From NCBI GenBank assembly GCA_031271965.1, contig JAISUS010000022.1:124001-188000 (forward strand): 64,000 nt of DNA. Reading direction: 5' to 3'. The DNA comes from Prevotella sp. Its GTDB lineage: Bacteria; Bacteroidota; Bacteroidia; Bacteroidales; Dysgonomonadaceae. How positions within the stretch are numbered: position 1 is the stretch's first letter; each line of letters begins with the position of its first letter. Both the position numbers and the translations under genes were made by a program. Of this stretch, positions 7,196 through 15,756 are shown one piece after another. Under the pieces are notes generated by a model, which saw only the letters and a list, made by a program, of their open reading frames with translations, had not been told where the DNA came from and did no database searches.

Positions 7196-9574
7196 ATGGG
7201 CAACGAAAAGAAAACAAAGCAGAATATTTTTCAGAGGTTTGGAACAAAAAAGATTATAAAATGGATGTGGGTAGCCTTTGGTGGCATCATAGTCCTTACC
7301 ACAATTATATTCACTCTTATAAGCACCGGAATTATCGGTTACATGCCAGATGTGGAAGAACTGGAGAATCCTATCGACAAATATGCATCACAAGTATATT
7401 CTTCAGACGGAGCATTGCTTGGGACATATTCTCTTGCCAAGAACAACCGCATTTATTCCAATTATAACGACCTGTCTCCCTATCTGGTAGATGCATTGGT
7501 ATCTACCGAAGATGCCCGTTATTATTCACATTCGGGCATAGATGCATACGCTTTAGCCCGTGCTGTGGTAAAAAGGGGATTGCTTATGGATAAAAGCGGA
7601 GGTGGAGGTAGTACCATTTCTCAGCAGCTGGCAAAACTCTTATATTCCCCTCCTTCTGAAAATGCATTTGAACGTGTCTTCTTACGAAAGCCAATCGAAT
7701 GGGTTATTGCCGTTAAACTGGAAAGATATTATACAAAAGAAGAAATAATCAACCTGTACCTAAGTCAATTCGACTTCTTATACAACGCTGTAGGAATACA
7801 ATCTGCGGCACAAGTATATTTCAACAAAACACCAAAAGAATTGAAATTGGAAGAAGCTGCCACATTGATAGGAATGTGTAAGAATCCGTCTTATTTCAAC
7901 CCTAAAAGGTATCCCGAAAGAACAAAAGAACGCCGCAATATGGTTCTCAAACTTATGTATGAGAATGATAAAATAACAAAGCAACAGTTCGATTCAGTAA
8001 AAAATACCCCTTTGACCCTCGACTTCAAAAGGGTAGATCACAAAGACGGACTGGCTCCTTACTTCAGGGAATATCTCCGCATGACAATGTCTGCAAAGAA
8101 ACCAAGCAGATCAAACTACGCTTCGTGGCAAACAGAGCAATACAAGAGAGATTCTTTAAGTTGGGAAAACGATCCTTTATACGGATGGTGTAACAAAAAT
8201 AAAAAACCTGACGGCTCGAGCTACAACTTGTCTACCGATGGATTAAAAATATATACGAGCATCGACTCTCGCATGCAGCAATATGCAGAAGAAGCCGTCA
8301 CAGAGCATTTCAGCAAAAAATTACAGCCCCTTTTCGATAAGGAAAAAAGAAATAGAAGCTATGCCCCATTTGCAGCAAGCGAAGCCAAGAATGTCGATTC
8401 TATTCTTTACAGGGCCATGAAAAACACTGACCGGTTCAGAGATTTGAAAAAATCAGGTTTGTCGGAAAAGGAAATATACCAGATATTTAAGAAACCTGTT
8501 GACATGAAAGTCTTTTCGTGGAAAGGAGAAATCGACACAGTGATGACTCCATGGGATTCTATCCGCTATCACAAAAGTTTCCTTCGCACAGGATTCATGG
8601 CAATGGATACGCATACCGGATATGTGAAAGCATATGTTGGAGGTATAGACTATAAATATTTCCAATACGACATGGTGAACATGGGACGCAGACAGATAGG
8701 CTCGACAATGAAACCATTCTTATATACTTTATCTATGGAAGGTGGCATGACCCCTTGTGATGAAATGTTGTACGAACCACAAACTCTTTATGATGAATTA
8801 GGCAGACCTTATACTCCGAGAGGAGGCCGGACAGCAAAATTCGGAGAAATGGTTTCCATCAAATGGGGATTGCAAAATTCAGATAACCTTGTTACTACCT
8901 ACCTAATGGGACGCACCTCGCCTTATGCTCTTGCCCGAATGATGCACTCGTTTGGCATCACAGGCAAAATAGACCCTGTAGTATCCATGGCGTTAGGAAC
9001 ACATGATGTGTCAATAGCCGAAATGGTCGCAGCTTATACGTCTTTTGCAAACAAAGGAATCAAAACCAGTCCTGTATATGTAACCCATATCGAGGACCAG
9101 TTCGGAAACATTATAGCCAACTTCACCGCTAAAATGGATGAGGTATTCAGCGAAGCCACATATATGAAGATGCTGGATATGCTCCGCGGCGTAATAGACG
9201 GAGGCACCGGATGGCGGATAAAACGCGATTACGGAGTTACCGCACCTATGGGAGGAAAAACCGGAACTACGCAGAAAAATGCTGACGGTTGGTTCATGGC
9301 TTTCACACCTAAACTTTCTACCGGATGCTGGGTAGGTGGCGAAGACCCTACTATTCACTTCGATTACACATCTGATGGACAGGGAGCCAGCATGGCTTTG
9401 CCGGTGGTTGGATTGTTTATGAAGAAATTGCTGGCTAATCCTAAGCTAGGATACACACAATCCGATCAGTTTACTATGATACCCGGATATGGTATCTGTG
9501 ACCGGGCGAATGATGAAGAAGATGGTGTGATACCGGAAGAAACTCCTCCTGAGATAGAAAATATGTTCAAGTAA
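7196..9574 (+). CDS. mrcA: Penicillin-binding protein 1A (transglycosylase/transpeptidase)
   Basis: The 792-residue bifunctional peptidoglycan synthase has a cytoplasmic basic start and one N-terminal membrane anchor (about residues 22-44). The glycosyltransferase motif EDARYYSHSG begins near residue 105, and STISQQLAK near 139. The transpeptidase motifs are STMK at 503-506 (acyl-acceptor Ser503), SDN at 562-564 and KTGT at 688-691. It polymerises glycan strands and crosslinks peptides in the periplasm. All catalytic residues appear intact. It is followed four bases later by the GYF_2/CD225 gene, suggesting cotranscription. The symbol mrcA follows usual practice; ponA is an equivalent name. 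Confidence 0.95.
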   Translation: MGNEKKTKQNIFQRFGTKKIIKWMWVAFGGIIVLTTIIFTLISTGIIGYMPDVEELENPIDKYASQVYSSDGALLGTYSLAKNNRIYSNYNDLSPYLVDALVSTEDARYYSHSGIDAYALARAVVKRGLLMDKSGGGGSTISQQLAKLLYSPPSENAFERVFLRKPIEWVIAVKLERYYTKEEIINLYLSQFDFLYNAVGIQSAAQVYFNKTPKELKLEEAATLIGMCKNPSYFNPKRYPERTKERRNMVLKLMYENDKITKQQFDSVKNTPLTLDFKRVDHKDGLAPYFREYLRMTMSAKKPSRSNYASWQTEQYKRDSLSWENDPLYGWCNKNKKPDGSSYNLSTDGLKIYTSIDSRMQQYAEEAVTEHFSKKLQPLFDKEKRNRSYAPFAASEAKNVDSILYRAMKNTDRFRDLKKSGLSEKEIYQIFKKPVDMKVFSWKGEIDTVMTPWDSIRYHKSFLRTGFMAMDTHTGYVKAYVGGIDYKYFQYDMVNMGRRQIGSTMKPFLYTLSMEGGMTPCDEMLYEPQTLYDELGRPYTPRGGRTAKFGEMVSIKWGLQNSDNLVTTYLMGRTSPYALARMMHSFGITGKIDPVVSMALGTHDVSIAEMVAAYTSFANKGIKTSPVYVTHIEDQFGNIIANFTAKMDEVFSEATYMKMLDMLRGVIDGGTGWRIKRDYGVTAPMGGKTGTTQKNADGWFMAFTPKLSTGCWVGGEDPTIHFDYTSDGQGASMALPVVGLFMKKLLANPKLGYTQSDQFTMIPGYGICDRANDEEDGVIPEETPPEIENMFK

Positions 9575-9577
9575 TAT

Positions 9578-10084
9578 ATGCTAAAATATTACTATATCGA
9601 CGATGTCTCGAAACTGCAATGCGGTCCTTTTAATCCGGACGAATTATTAAGGAGAAACATTCATCCGGAGACTATGATGTGGTGTCCGGGAATGCACGAC
9701 TGGACAGAAGCGGGAGCTTTGCCCGAATTAGCATTCCTTTTTGATCCCGGCATTTCTTCTCAAAAAGGTCAAGAGCAGGTACAAAGACAAAAAAATACAT
9801 CTACACTTCGTCCGGATAAAGAAACAAATTCCGATCAAATACCGCCTAAAACATGGATGATAGAAGCTATAATATTCACCCTCGTCTGCTGTTCTCCTGT
9901 AAGCCTTATAGGCTTATATTTCGCATCAAGGGTAGAAACGCTCTATTACACGAAGAAAAACTATGTTAAAGCCTTAAAAGCATCCAACAGAGCAAAAAAC
10001 TGGAGCCTTGGCGGAATATTATTCTGGCCTGTTATTTATGTAATTTATTCGCTTGTTAAGTTCGGCATATTGGCCTTCTTATAA
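9578..10084 (+). CDS. GYF_2 (DUF4339) plus CD225/dispanin-like membrane protein
   Basis: The 168-residue protein has two parts. Residues 1-50 match the GYF_2/DUF4339 pattern (MLKYYYIDDVSKLQCGPFN, then MMWCPGMHDWTEAG), a small domain thought to bind proline-rich or other protein partners. After a polar linker, residues 90-168 hold two membrane helices with a CD225/dispanin-like arrangement (a CCSPVSLIGLYFAS segment, then a YVKALKASNRAKNW loop and a second helix). The gene is four bases after the PBP1A stop. A link to the cell wall enzyme is suggested only by position. Confidence 0.8.
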   Translation: MLKYYYIDDVSKLQCGPFNPDELLRRNIHPETMMWCPGMHDWTEAGALPELAFLFDPGISSQKGQEQVQRQKNTSTLRPDKETNSDQIPPKTWMIEAIIFTLVCCSPVSLIGLYFASRVETLYYTKKNYVKALKASNRAKNWSLGGILFWPVIYVIYSLVKFGILAFL

Positions 10085-10095
10085 AAAGATATACT

Positions 10096-10482
10096 GTGAT
10101 TTTTGAAAAAAGATATACCCGCCGCTTGCTGGTGATAATTGCAGTTTCACTTATCATAGGAGTGATCTATTATTTATTCAGCCCTTCAGAGGTAACTTTT
10201 TTCCCGAAATGCCCGTTTCATAGCATAACCGGCTTAGATTGTCCGGGATGCGGATCGCAACGAACTTTACATCATCTGGCACACTTTGAAATAAAAAAAG
10301 CCTTCATCAGCAACCCTCTACTGATTATGGCTATCCCTTATATGCTTACCGGTATTTACTTTGAATATTTCGGGGGTAAAGAAAATTACCCCCGAATGAG
10401 AAGAATATTATTTGGCAAAAAAGCCACCGTTACCGTTTTAATAGTAGTTCTTTTATTTTGGATAGGTCGGAACTTAGTCTAG
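10096..10482 (+). CDS. DUF2752 membrane protein
   Basis: The 128-residue protein starts at GTG 10096, 11 bases after the previous stop. It has the DUF2752 signature: FPKCPFHSITGLDCPGCGSQ followed by RTLHHLAHFE, flanked by hydrophobic helices (about residues 10-28, 67-85 and 107-123). The two Cys-Pro motifs may form a small redox or metal site; this is inference. DUF2752 proteins often sit next to GYF_2/CD225 genes in Bacteroidetes, as here, so the two may work together at the membrane. Function unknown. Confidence 0.82.
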   Translation: MIFEKRYTRRLLVIIAVSLIIGVIYYLFSPSEVTFFPKCPFHSITGLDCPGCGSQRTLHHLAHFEIKKAFISNPLLIMAIPYMLTGIYFEYFGGKENYPRMRRILFGKKATVTVLIVVLLFWIGRNLV

Positions 10483-10487
10483 CGATC

Positions 10488-11408
10488 TTATTTTACAGCC
10501 TCAACTTTATAGCCCATTTTGGCTAGCTGATACAATAATCCGTCTTTCTGCGCCAAATGCAAGGCACCGACGGCGATGAGACTGGATTTATCTTTCATTA
10601 TCTGAGGCAATTTGAGCAGCCATTTATCGTTACGGTCTTTATTCAATGCATTCAGATAATTTTGAGAAGACCGGCAAGTATCGTCCGGATCGTTGAATGC
10701 AAGGTCGTACATTTTAGATAATTCTCCATTTCTGTAGTAATTATTCAGTTTATCCAAAGATTCCTTTATAGATTCGCCCTGCCCTACTACACAAGCCAAT
10801 GTTATAGCCTGATCTTTCAACGGTTCTGAATCAAAAAGTGCTGTTATCTGATCCTCAACCGTTTCCAAGCCTAAAACCGACTTATTTTGCTCTTTAGCAA
10901 TACGTTGCACATAGGCATCGATAGCTTCATGGTTAACCGGATTGAAACCAGGGTAAAACTTTGTATACAATGTAATAGTATATATCATTGAAATCATTCC
11001 CGGTTTTAACTGACCAAACTGCTCCAGACCCACAGAGAACAGATCCTTCAATCCCTTATCCAGCTTAGCATAGTCTTCATCTGACAACATATTTTTATAT
11101 GATTCTCCTGCCGGCATTATTGCCCCTTCTTGTATTTTAGCTTGCATTGCAGTTTGATCTGACATTAATAGCTCTCCAACAGTTTGTTCAGCATTATCTA
11201 TAACAGTTTTCAATCCGGGAATACTGTCGATAAAACTAACATGAGCCAGGTGATGAGTACCTAAAATATACGATGGCTTTTCAAGTCCATTACCCGACAC
11301 CTTCCATAGAAGAGCTCCGGAATACTCCTGTTTATCCTGAGCTGATGCAGTTATGGCAGATAATACCAGAAAAATTAAGACCGCGAATGTTGTTGATACA
11401 ATTTTCAT
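10488..11408 (-). CDS. TraB/GumN family protein, exported
   Basis: The 306-residue protein has a signal peptide (MKIVSTTFAVLIFLVLSAI, cleavage near ASAQ). The mature region has the TraB/GumN signature: SYILGTHHLAH near residue 47, a GELL segment that supplies a conserved Glu, and the C-terminal GALHLAQKDGLL. The conserved GTHH and GALH motifs recall the EreA/ChaN/TIKI-type metal-dependent hydrolases, so a periplasmic protease-like role is possible but untested here. It is the third gene of an ECF-sigma operon, which suggests expression under envelope stress. Confidence 0.85.
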   Translation of the reverse strand: MKIVSTTFAVLIFLVLSAITASAQDKQEYSGALLWKVSGNGLEKPSYILGTHHLAHVSFIDSIPGLKTVIDNAEQTVGELLMSDQTAMQAKIQEGAIMPAGESYKNMLSDEDYAKLDKGLKDLFSVGLEQFGQLKPGMISMIYTITLYTKFYPGFNPVNHEAIDAYVQRIAKEQNKSVLGLETVEDQITALFDSEPLKDQAITLACVVGQGESIKESLDKLNNYYRNGELSKMYDLAFNDPDDTCRSSQNYLNALNKDRNDKWLLKLPQIMKDKSSLIAVGALHLAQKDGLLYQLAKMGYKVEAVK

Positions 11409-11419
11409 ATTATTAAATA

Positions 11420-12004
11420 TTAATTATGATTATCTCTTTCAAAATCTTCGACTTCCTCCAATGATTTCTCTATTTTCTTGAAATGAGCCCAATATAATTT
11501 TCGGTACAAAACCAGCCCCACTAAAAGGCCTATAAACATTGATATTATAAATGCCATAAGGGAATACTGAAAACGCCCTGTATTCCATTTTGGAGCCAGT
11601 TCAAAATAGCCAAAGAGTACAATAAAAAAGAAAAACCAAACACAACCGACAATCAGTTCCTTTACAATCATCCCCCTATACTGATAATAAAACTTTGCAG
11701 CCTTAGTTATACTCAATTCGGCAATATTGGCGTTTTTCATCAATCTAAATTTATAAATTTGCCATATGACTCCAACAAGACATGTTATAAGATAAGAATA
11801 GAACACCAATTTATGCTCTGAGAAAAGAGGATATGCAACAAGCATGCACACCACTAATCCTATAATGCCATATTTTTCATATCGCATTATACTATTAAAA
11901 GCGCTCTGCCCTTTATTATCCAGCATCTTCCTGATCTTACAGTCATCTACTGTTGACTTTAGATTAGTCTGTTGCCATGTTTTTTTTATATTATCTAAAT
12001 CCAT
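11420..12004 (-). CDS. Four-helix membrane protein next to ECF sigma factor
   Basis: I do not recognise a named family. The 194-residue protein has a soluble N-terminus of about 45 residues (MDLDNIKKTWQQTNLKS) and four predicted helices (about 46-65, 68-86, 112-135 and 148-168), then a charged C-terminus. Its place, four bases after the sigma factor, is where anti-sigma factors usually lie. The N-terminal segment with a helix-forming DLDNIKKTWQQ motif could be the sigma-binding part, but there is no zinc-binding HxxxCxxC motif. Anti-sigma function is therefore only an inference from context. Confidence 0.65.
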   Translation of the reverse strand: MDLDNIKKTWQQTNLKSTVDDCKIRKMLDNKGQSAFNSIMRYEKYGIIGLVVCMLVAYPLFSEHKLVFYSYLITCLVGVIWQIYKFRLMKNANIAELSITKAAKFYYQYRGMIVKELIVGCVWFFFFIVLFGYFELAPKWNTGRFQYSLMAFIISMFIGLLVGLVLYRKLYWAHFKKIEKSLEEVEDFERDNHN

Positions 12005-12008
12005 ATGG

Positions 12009-12497
12009 TTAGTTTTGCTGGTTCGACATTTGTTTCAGTTTTTCCTTTATCCGGCTCAATTTGGTAGCCACATTGGTCACTGTAAGTCCCGTTATATCTG
12101 CTATTTCTTTATAAGATTTATCATCAAGATAAAGCAGTACTAGAGCACGTTCTATCTTTCCCAAGCGATTTATCAGCCTGTATAATTCCTGTATCTCTTC
12201 ATTATTATCAACGGGTTCAGGCATATCCATCGATATATCGACATATACTACATTTTTTTTATTCCTGCGGTAGAACGAAATACAAGTGTTTAATGCTATT
12301 CGGTATATCCATGTAGAATATTTGCTCTCCCCTCTAAAAGAAGGGTATGCCTTCCACAGATTTAAAACCACCTCCTGATAAAGATCTCCGATAGGATGTT
12401 CTCTATCTGCATAGAAAGAAGTGACTTTGAAAATGATACCTTCATTCTGCTGTATCATTTCTAAAAATTGAGCGTCAACTTCTTGCTGTTGTTTCAT
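12009..12497 (-). CDS. ECF-type RNA polymerase sigma factor
   Basis: The 162-residue protein has the two ECF domains. Region 2 includes DLYQEVVLNLWKAYPSF and GESKYSTWIYRIALN (about 37-75). Region 4 includes LVLLYLDDKSYKEIADITG and TNVATKLSRIKEKLKQM (about 118-158). It would direct RNA polymerase to a small regulon, probably including its own operon. It leads a three-gene minus-strand operon with a membrane protein and a TraB-like protein. I saw no obvious autoregulatory promoter in 12498-12642. Confidence 0.93.
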   Translation of the reverse strand: MKQQQEVDAQFLEMIQQNEGIIFKVTSFYADREHPIGDLYQEVVLNLWKAYPSFRGESKYSTWIYRIALNTCISFYRRNKKNVVYVDISMDMPEPVDNNEEIQELYRLINRLGKIERALVLLYLDDKSYKEIADITGLTVTNVATKLSRIKEKLKQMSNQQN

Positions 12498-12608
12498 CCG
12501 TATGAATAGATTTTAATTAATAAGTCGTATTTTTATCAGAATAATCACATTTAGCTATTTTTATTTTTCTTTCTAATCCTACTTATCTCAATCGTAATAC
12601 GTTTTTTT

Positions 12609-12616
12609 TATCTTTG
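12609..12616 (+). promoter_or_regulatory. -7 box of the lipoprotein deformylase gene
   Basis: TATCTTTG is an exact TAnnTTTG box, 26 bases before the GTG start at 12643. This places the signal-peptide-encoding region inside the transcript. No clear -33 TTG. Confidence 0.55.
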
Positions 12617-12642
12617 CATTAACAATATCAACAATTAATGCA

Positions 12643-13251
12643 GTGAAAAAATCATTCTATCTACTGATTCTTATGATCTGTTTATCTGCGTGCAATTCTA
12701 TTAAAAACATGACAGCTAAAGAACAAGAAATAGTAAATGCAGGTGATGTAAATACCCCTTTCAGGGTTTTACAGACCGACAATATTGACGATTCTCTTTT
12801 CCTTAGAAAGAAAAGTATAAATATAGATATAAAAAACATAGCAGAGGATGTACATTGGCAACTCTTCATACAACGACTGAAACGGACGATGGAGATGGAA
12901 TTCGGTGTAGGGATAGCTGCCCCTCAGGTAGGTGTCGGATGTAATCTATTTCTATTCACAAGAATAGACAAGCCCGGACTACCCGTAGTTGTTGCTGTCA
13001 ACCCTAAAATAGTAGATCATTCGCAAGAAACTATCTGCTTCGAAGGGGACGGATGCCTTTCGATACCAAATACATCAGGCACATCCAGACGTTATGCATG
13101 GATAGATGTAGAATACTATAACGAAAAAGGAGAATTTATAAAGGAAAGACTTTCCGGATCTTCTCGTAAAGGCGATTTTACAGGAATTGTTTTTCAGCAC
13201 GAATTCGATCATTTGCACGGAGTACTGTTTACCGATAAGCTCTGCGATTAA
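12643..13251 (+). CDS. Peptide deformylase homologue with lipoprotein signal
   Basis: The 202-residue protein starts at GTG. The N-terminus MKKSFYLLILMICLSACN is a type II signal with lipobox LSAC (Cys17), so the mature protein should be lipid-anchored in the envelope. The rest is a complete peptide deformylase fold: motif I GVGIAAPQ at 88-95, motif II DGCLS with metal ligand Cys138 (Asp replaces the usual Glu), and motif III HEFDH at 186-190. All three metal ligands and the catalytic Glu are present. Deformylases normally act at the ribosome in the cytosol, and a standard def gene lies 2.5 kb downstream, so this copy must do something else. A cytosolic product from an internal ATG at 12709 is possible but would waste the promoter-proximal start. 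Confidence 0.85.
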   Translation: MKKSFYLLILMICLSACNSIKNMTAKEQEIVNAGDVNTPFRVLQTDNIDDSLFLRKKSINIDIKNIAEDVHWQLFIQRLKRTMEMEFGVGIAAPQVGVGCNLFLFTRIDKPGLPVVVAVNPKIVDHSQETICFEGDGCLSIPNTSGTSRRYAWIDVEYYNEKGEFIKERLSGSSRKGDFTGIVFQHEFDHLHGVLFTDKLCD

Positions 13252-13324
13252 CTATAAATAAAGGATATACATACGATTCAAGAGAATATAAAGCAAAAAT
13301 GACCCCTTATATCTATGAAAATCG

Positions 13325-13332
13325 TACATTTG
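13325..13332 (+). promoter_or_regulatory. -7 box upstream of ilvE
   Basis: TACATTTG is an exact match to TAnnTTTG, 34 bases before the ATG at 13367. Confidence 0.5.
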
Positions 13333-13366
13333 CCAAATATAACAATCTATCAAAAACTTATATAAC

Positions 13367-14386
13367 ATGAATGCAATAGACTGGTCAAATTTGTCTTTCG
13401 GATACATGAAGACAGATTATAATGTAAGAAGTTATTACAAGGATGGTAAATGGAGTACTCCAGCAGAAACTACATCCGAGAATATTGATATTCATATGGC
13501 AGCAACTTGTCTCCATTACGGACAAGAAGCTTTTGAAGGCTTAAAGGCTTTCAGGGGTAAAGACGGGAAAATCCGTATTTTCAGAATGCGGGAAAATGCA
13601 TTACGCATGATTTCCTCTTGCCATGGCATTATGCTCGCAGAATTGCCGGTAGAAGTTTTTGAGGAAGCCGTTATTAAAGCTGTAAAGTTAAACGAACGTT
13701 TTGTCCCGCCACATGGAAGCGGAGCATCGTTATACATACGTCCTCTGCTGATAGGCACGAGTGCCCAGGTAGGCGTTAAACCTGCAAGCGAATATTTATT
13801 CCTCGTTTTTGTAACTCCGGTAGGCCCCTACTTCAAAGAAGGATTCAAACCAACACCGGTAGCTATACTTAGAGGCTACGACCGGGCAGCACCATTGGGT
13901 ACAGGGACAATCAAAGTAGGAGGCAATTATGCAGCCAGCTTGGCGGCAGGGCATAAAGCCCACGAAATGGGATACTCGGCTGTATTATATCTGGATGCAA
14001 AAGAGAAAAAATACCTTGACGAATGTGGCCCTGCCAACTTTTTCGGTATTAAGAATAATACATATATTACACCGCTTTCATCGTCCATACTTCCGTCTAT
14101 TACAAACAAGAGCTTAATGCAATTGGCTGAAGATATGGGACTGAAAATAGAACGCCGCCCTATTCCGGAGGAAGAATTAGCTACTTTTGAAGAAGCCGGT
14201 CAAGTAGGAACTGCCGCTGTTATCAGCCCTATCCTGAGAGTAGACGATATTGACGAAAACAAATCATATGTTATATCCAAAGACGGGACTGCCGGTACCA
14301 TCAGCACTAAATTGTACAACAAACTCAGAGCCATACAGCTTGGGGATGAACCGGATACGCACAACTGGGTTACCATATTAGAATAA
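13367..14386 (+). CDS. ilvE: Branched-chain amino acid aminotransferase
   Basis: The 339-residue fold-type IV PLP enzyme is the longer type II form of the family (about 340-360 residues). Motifs include CLHYGQEAFEGLKAFRGKDG near residue 49, the PLP lysine in GTIKVGGNYAASL (Lys183), and the C-terminal EEAGQVGTAAVISPI that binds the cofactor phosphate. It transfers amino groups between Glu and the oxo-acids of Leu, Ile and Val. lptB follows after 13 bases and may be cotranscribed, though the two jobs are unrelated. Confidence 0.95.
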   Translation: MNAIDWSNLSFGYMKTDYNVRSYYKDGKWSTPAETTSENIDIHMAATCLHYGQEAFEGLKAFRGKDGKIRIFRMRENALRMISSCHGIMLAELPVEVFEEAVIKAVKLNERFVPPHGSGASLYIRPLLIGTSAQVGVKPASEYLFLVFVTPVGPYFKEGFKPTPVAILRGYDRAAPLGTGTIKVGGNYAASLAAGHKAHEMGYSAVLYLDAKEKKYLDECGPANFFGIKNNTYITPLSSSILPSITNKSLMQLAEDMGLKIERRPIPEEELATFEEAGQVGTAAVISPILRVDDIDENKSYVISKDGTAGTISTKLYNKLRAIQLGDEPDTHNWVTILE

Positions 14387-14399
14387 GTATTCCCCATAA

Positions 14400-15179
14400 A
14401 TGGAGCAAATACAAACAGAAGAAAGAATGGTGCTTCGCACCGAGAACCTGGTAAAGAGATATAAATCCAGAACGGTAGTAAATCATGTTTCAATCAACGT
14501 GAAGCAAGGAGAGATTGTAGGCCTGCTTGGACCTAACGGGGCAGGTAAAACCACAACTTTCTACATGACCGTAGGATTGGTAATGCCAAACGAAGGTAAA
14601 ATATTTCTCAACGATCAGGAAATCACCAAATACCCTGTGTATAAGCGTGCCCAGAACGGAATAGGATACCTTGCACAAGAAGCTTCCATCTTTCGCAAAA
14701 TGACTGTAGAGGACAATATACGTTCGGTATTGGAAATGACCAATACATCGCAAGCATACCAAAAAGAAAAATTGGAAAGCCTCATCGACGAATTTGGATT
14801 ACATAAAGTAAGAAAAAATCTGGGAGACAGGCTCTCAGGGGGAGAACGCCGCCGTTCCGAAATTGCCCGATGCCTAGCTATAGATCCCAAGTTCATTATG
14901 CTTGACGAGCCTTTTGCAGGAGTAGACCCTATTGCGGTGCAGGATATACAGGAAATTGTGGCAAAGCTCAAGTATAAGAATATAGGAATACTTATCACTG
15001 ACCACAACGTGGATGAAACATTGAGTATTACCGACCGGGCATACCTCCTTTTCGAGGGAAAAGTTCTATTTCAAGGATCTGCTGAAGAATTGGCCGATAA
15101 TGAAATTGTCCGGGAAAAATATCTTGGACGCGATTTCGAATTAAAACGAAGGAACTTTGAGCATCTTAAAAGCCAATAA
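14400..15179 (+). CDS. lptB: LPS export ABC transporter ATP-binding protein
   Basis: The 259-residue protein is a stand-alone ABC ATPase. Walker A GPNGAGKT lies at 44-51, the signature LSGGERRR from 145, and Walker B IMLDEPFAGVDP around 166-177, followed by the H-loop in ITDHNVDET. The LSGGERRRSEIARCLA form and the GPNGAGKTTTFYM form are characteristic of LptB. It powers lipopolysaccharide extraction from the inner membrane with LptFG and LptC, which are not in this window. A terminator follows at 15202. Confidence 0.95.
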   Translation: MEQIQTEERMVLRTENLVKRYKSRTVVNHVSINVKQGEIVGLLGPNGAGKTTTFYMTVGLVMPNEGKIFLNDQEITKYPVYKRAQNGIGYLAQEASIFRKMTVEDNIRSVLEMTNTSQAYQKEKLESLIDEFGLHKVRKNLGDRLSGGERRRSEIARCLAIDPKFIMLDEPFAGVDPIAVQDIQEIVAKLKYKNIGILITDHNVDETLSITDRAYLLFEGKVLFQGSAEELADNEIVREKYLGRDFELKRRNFEHLKSQ

Positions 15180-15201
15180 ACCGAAAATATAATATTTATA
15201 G

Positions 15202-15234
15202 CGCCTTGTATTAACGCAAGGCGTTTTGTTTTTA
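15202..15234 (+). terminator. Terminator after lptB
   Basis: CGCCTTG (15202-15208) pairs with CAAGGCG (15217-15223) across an eight-base loop and is followed by TTTTGTTTTT, a classic Rho-independent layout 22 bases after the lptB stop. Confidence 0.85.
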
Positions 15235-15307
15235 TATAAATTCTTCCTAAAAGCTGTAAGTTTATGCTATTTGCTGAAATTCTTATAGATAAATAATTTT
15301 TTTTATC

Positions 15308-15315
15308 TACCTTTG
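15308..15315 (+). promoter_or_regulatory. -7 box of ruvX, very close to the start codon
   Basis: TACCTTTG is an exact TAnnTTTG box. The chosen ATG at 15325 begins only nine bases after it, so the transcript would have almost no leader. It also shows why a TTG at 15313 is not a real start: it lies inside the box. Confidence 0.55.
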
Positions 15316-15324
15316 CCTGATAAT

Positions 15325-15750
15325 ATGGGAAGATTTTTAGCGCTGGATTATGGTACAAAACGGACAGGTATAGCGGTTTCAGACACCCTTAAAATTATTG
15401 CAAACGGACTGACAACTGTACCTACCCATACCTTGTTAGAATTTCTCAAATCATATTTGGCTAAAGAAGATGTGGAATGCATCATTGTTGGCTTGCCTAA
15501 ACAAATGAATAATGAATATTCTGACAATATGAAGCATATTCGTCCGTTTGTAAAAAAGCTACAAGCAACATATCCGAATATTCGGATTGAATATTATGAT
15601 GAAAGATTTACATCAGCCTTAGCACACAAAACAATAATTGACGCAGGATTAAAGAAAACAAACAGACAAAACAAAGCTCTTGTAGATGAAATCAGTGCAA
15701 CAATCATTTTACAGGATTATATGGAAAGTCTGCGGTTACAAAACAAATAA
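15325..15750 (+). CDS. ruvX: Putative pre-16S rRNA nuclease YqgF/RuvX
   Basis: From the ATG at 15325 the protein has 141 residues, the usual family length. The RNase H-like fold shows MGRFLALDYGTKRTGIAVSD at the start with the catalytic Asp, then CIIVGLPKQMN near 57 and YDERFTSALA near 93, and a conserved Asp near the C-terminus in LVDEISATIILQDY. Family members are thought to trim the 5' end of 16S rRNA, with a proposed role in Holliday junction resolution also reported. def follows six bases later, so the two are cotranscribed. Confidence 0.92.
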   Translation: MGRFLALDYGTKRTGIAVSDTLKIIANGLTTVPTHTLLEFLKSYLAKEDVECIIVGLPKQMNNEYSDNMKHIRPFVKKLQATYPNIRIEYYDERFTSALAHKTIIDAGLKKTNRQNKALVDEISATIILQDYMESLRLQNK

Positions 15751-15756
15751 CAACAT

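Noticed and set aside
12709-12711. Internal ATG as the main start of the lipoprotein deformylase
   Set aside because: The GTG upstream lies inside the transcript predicted from the -7 box and gives a canonical lipobox; chance creation of both is unlikely.
15313-15324. TTG start for ruvX
   Set aside because: It lies inside the -7 box TACCTTTG and adds four residues not expected in the family.
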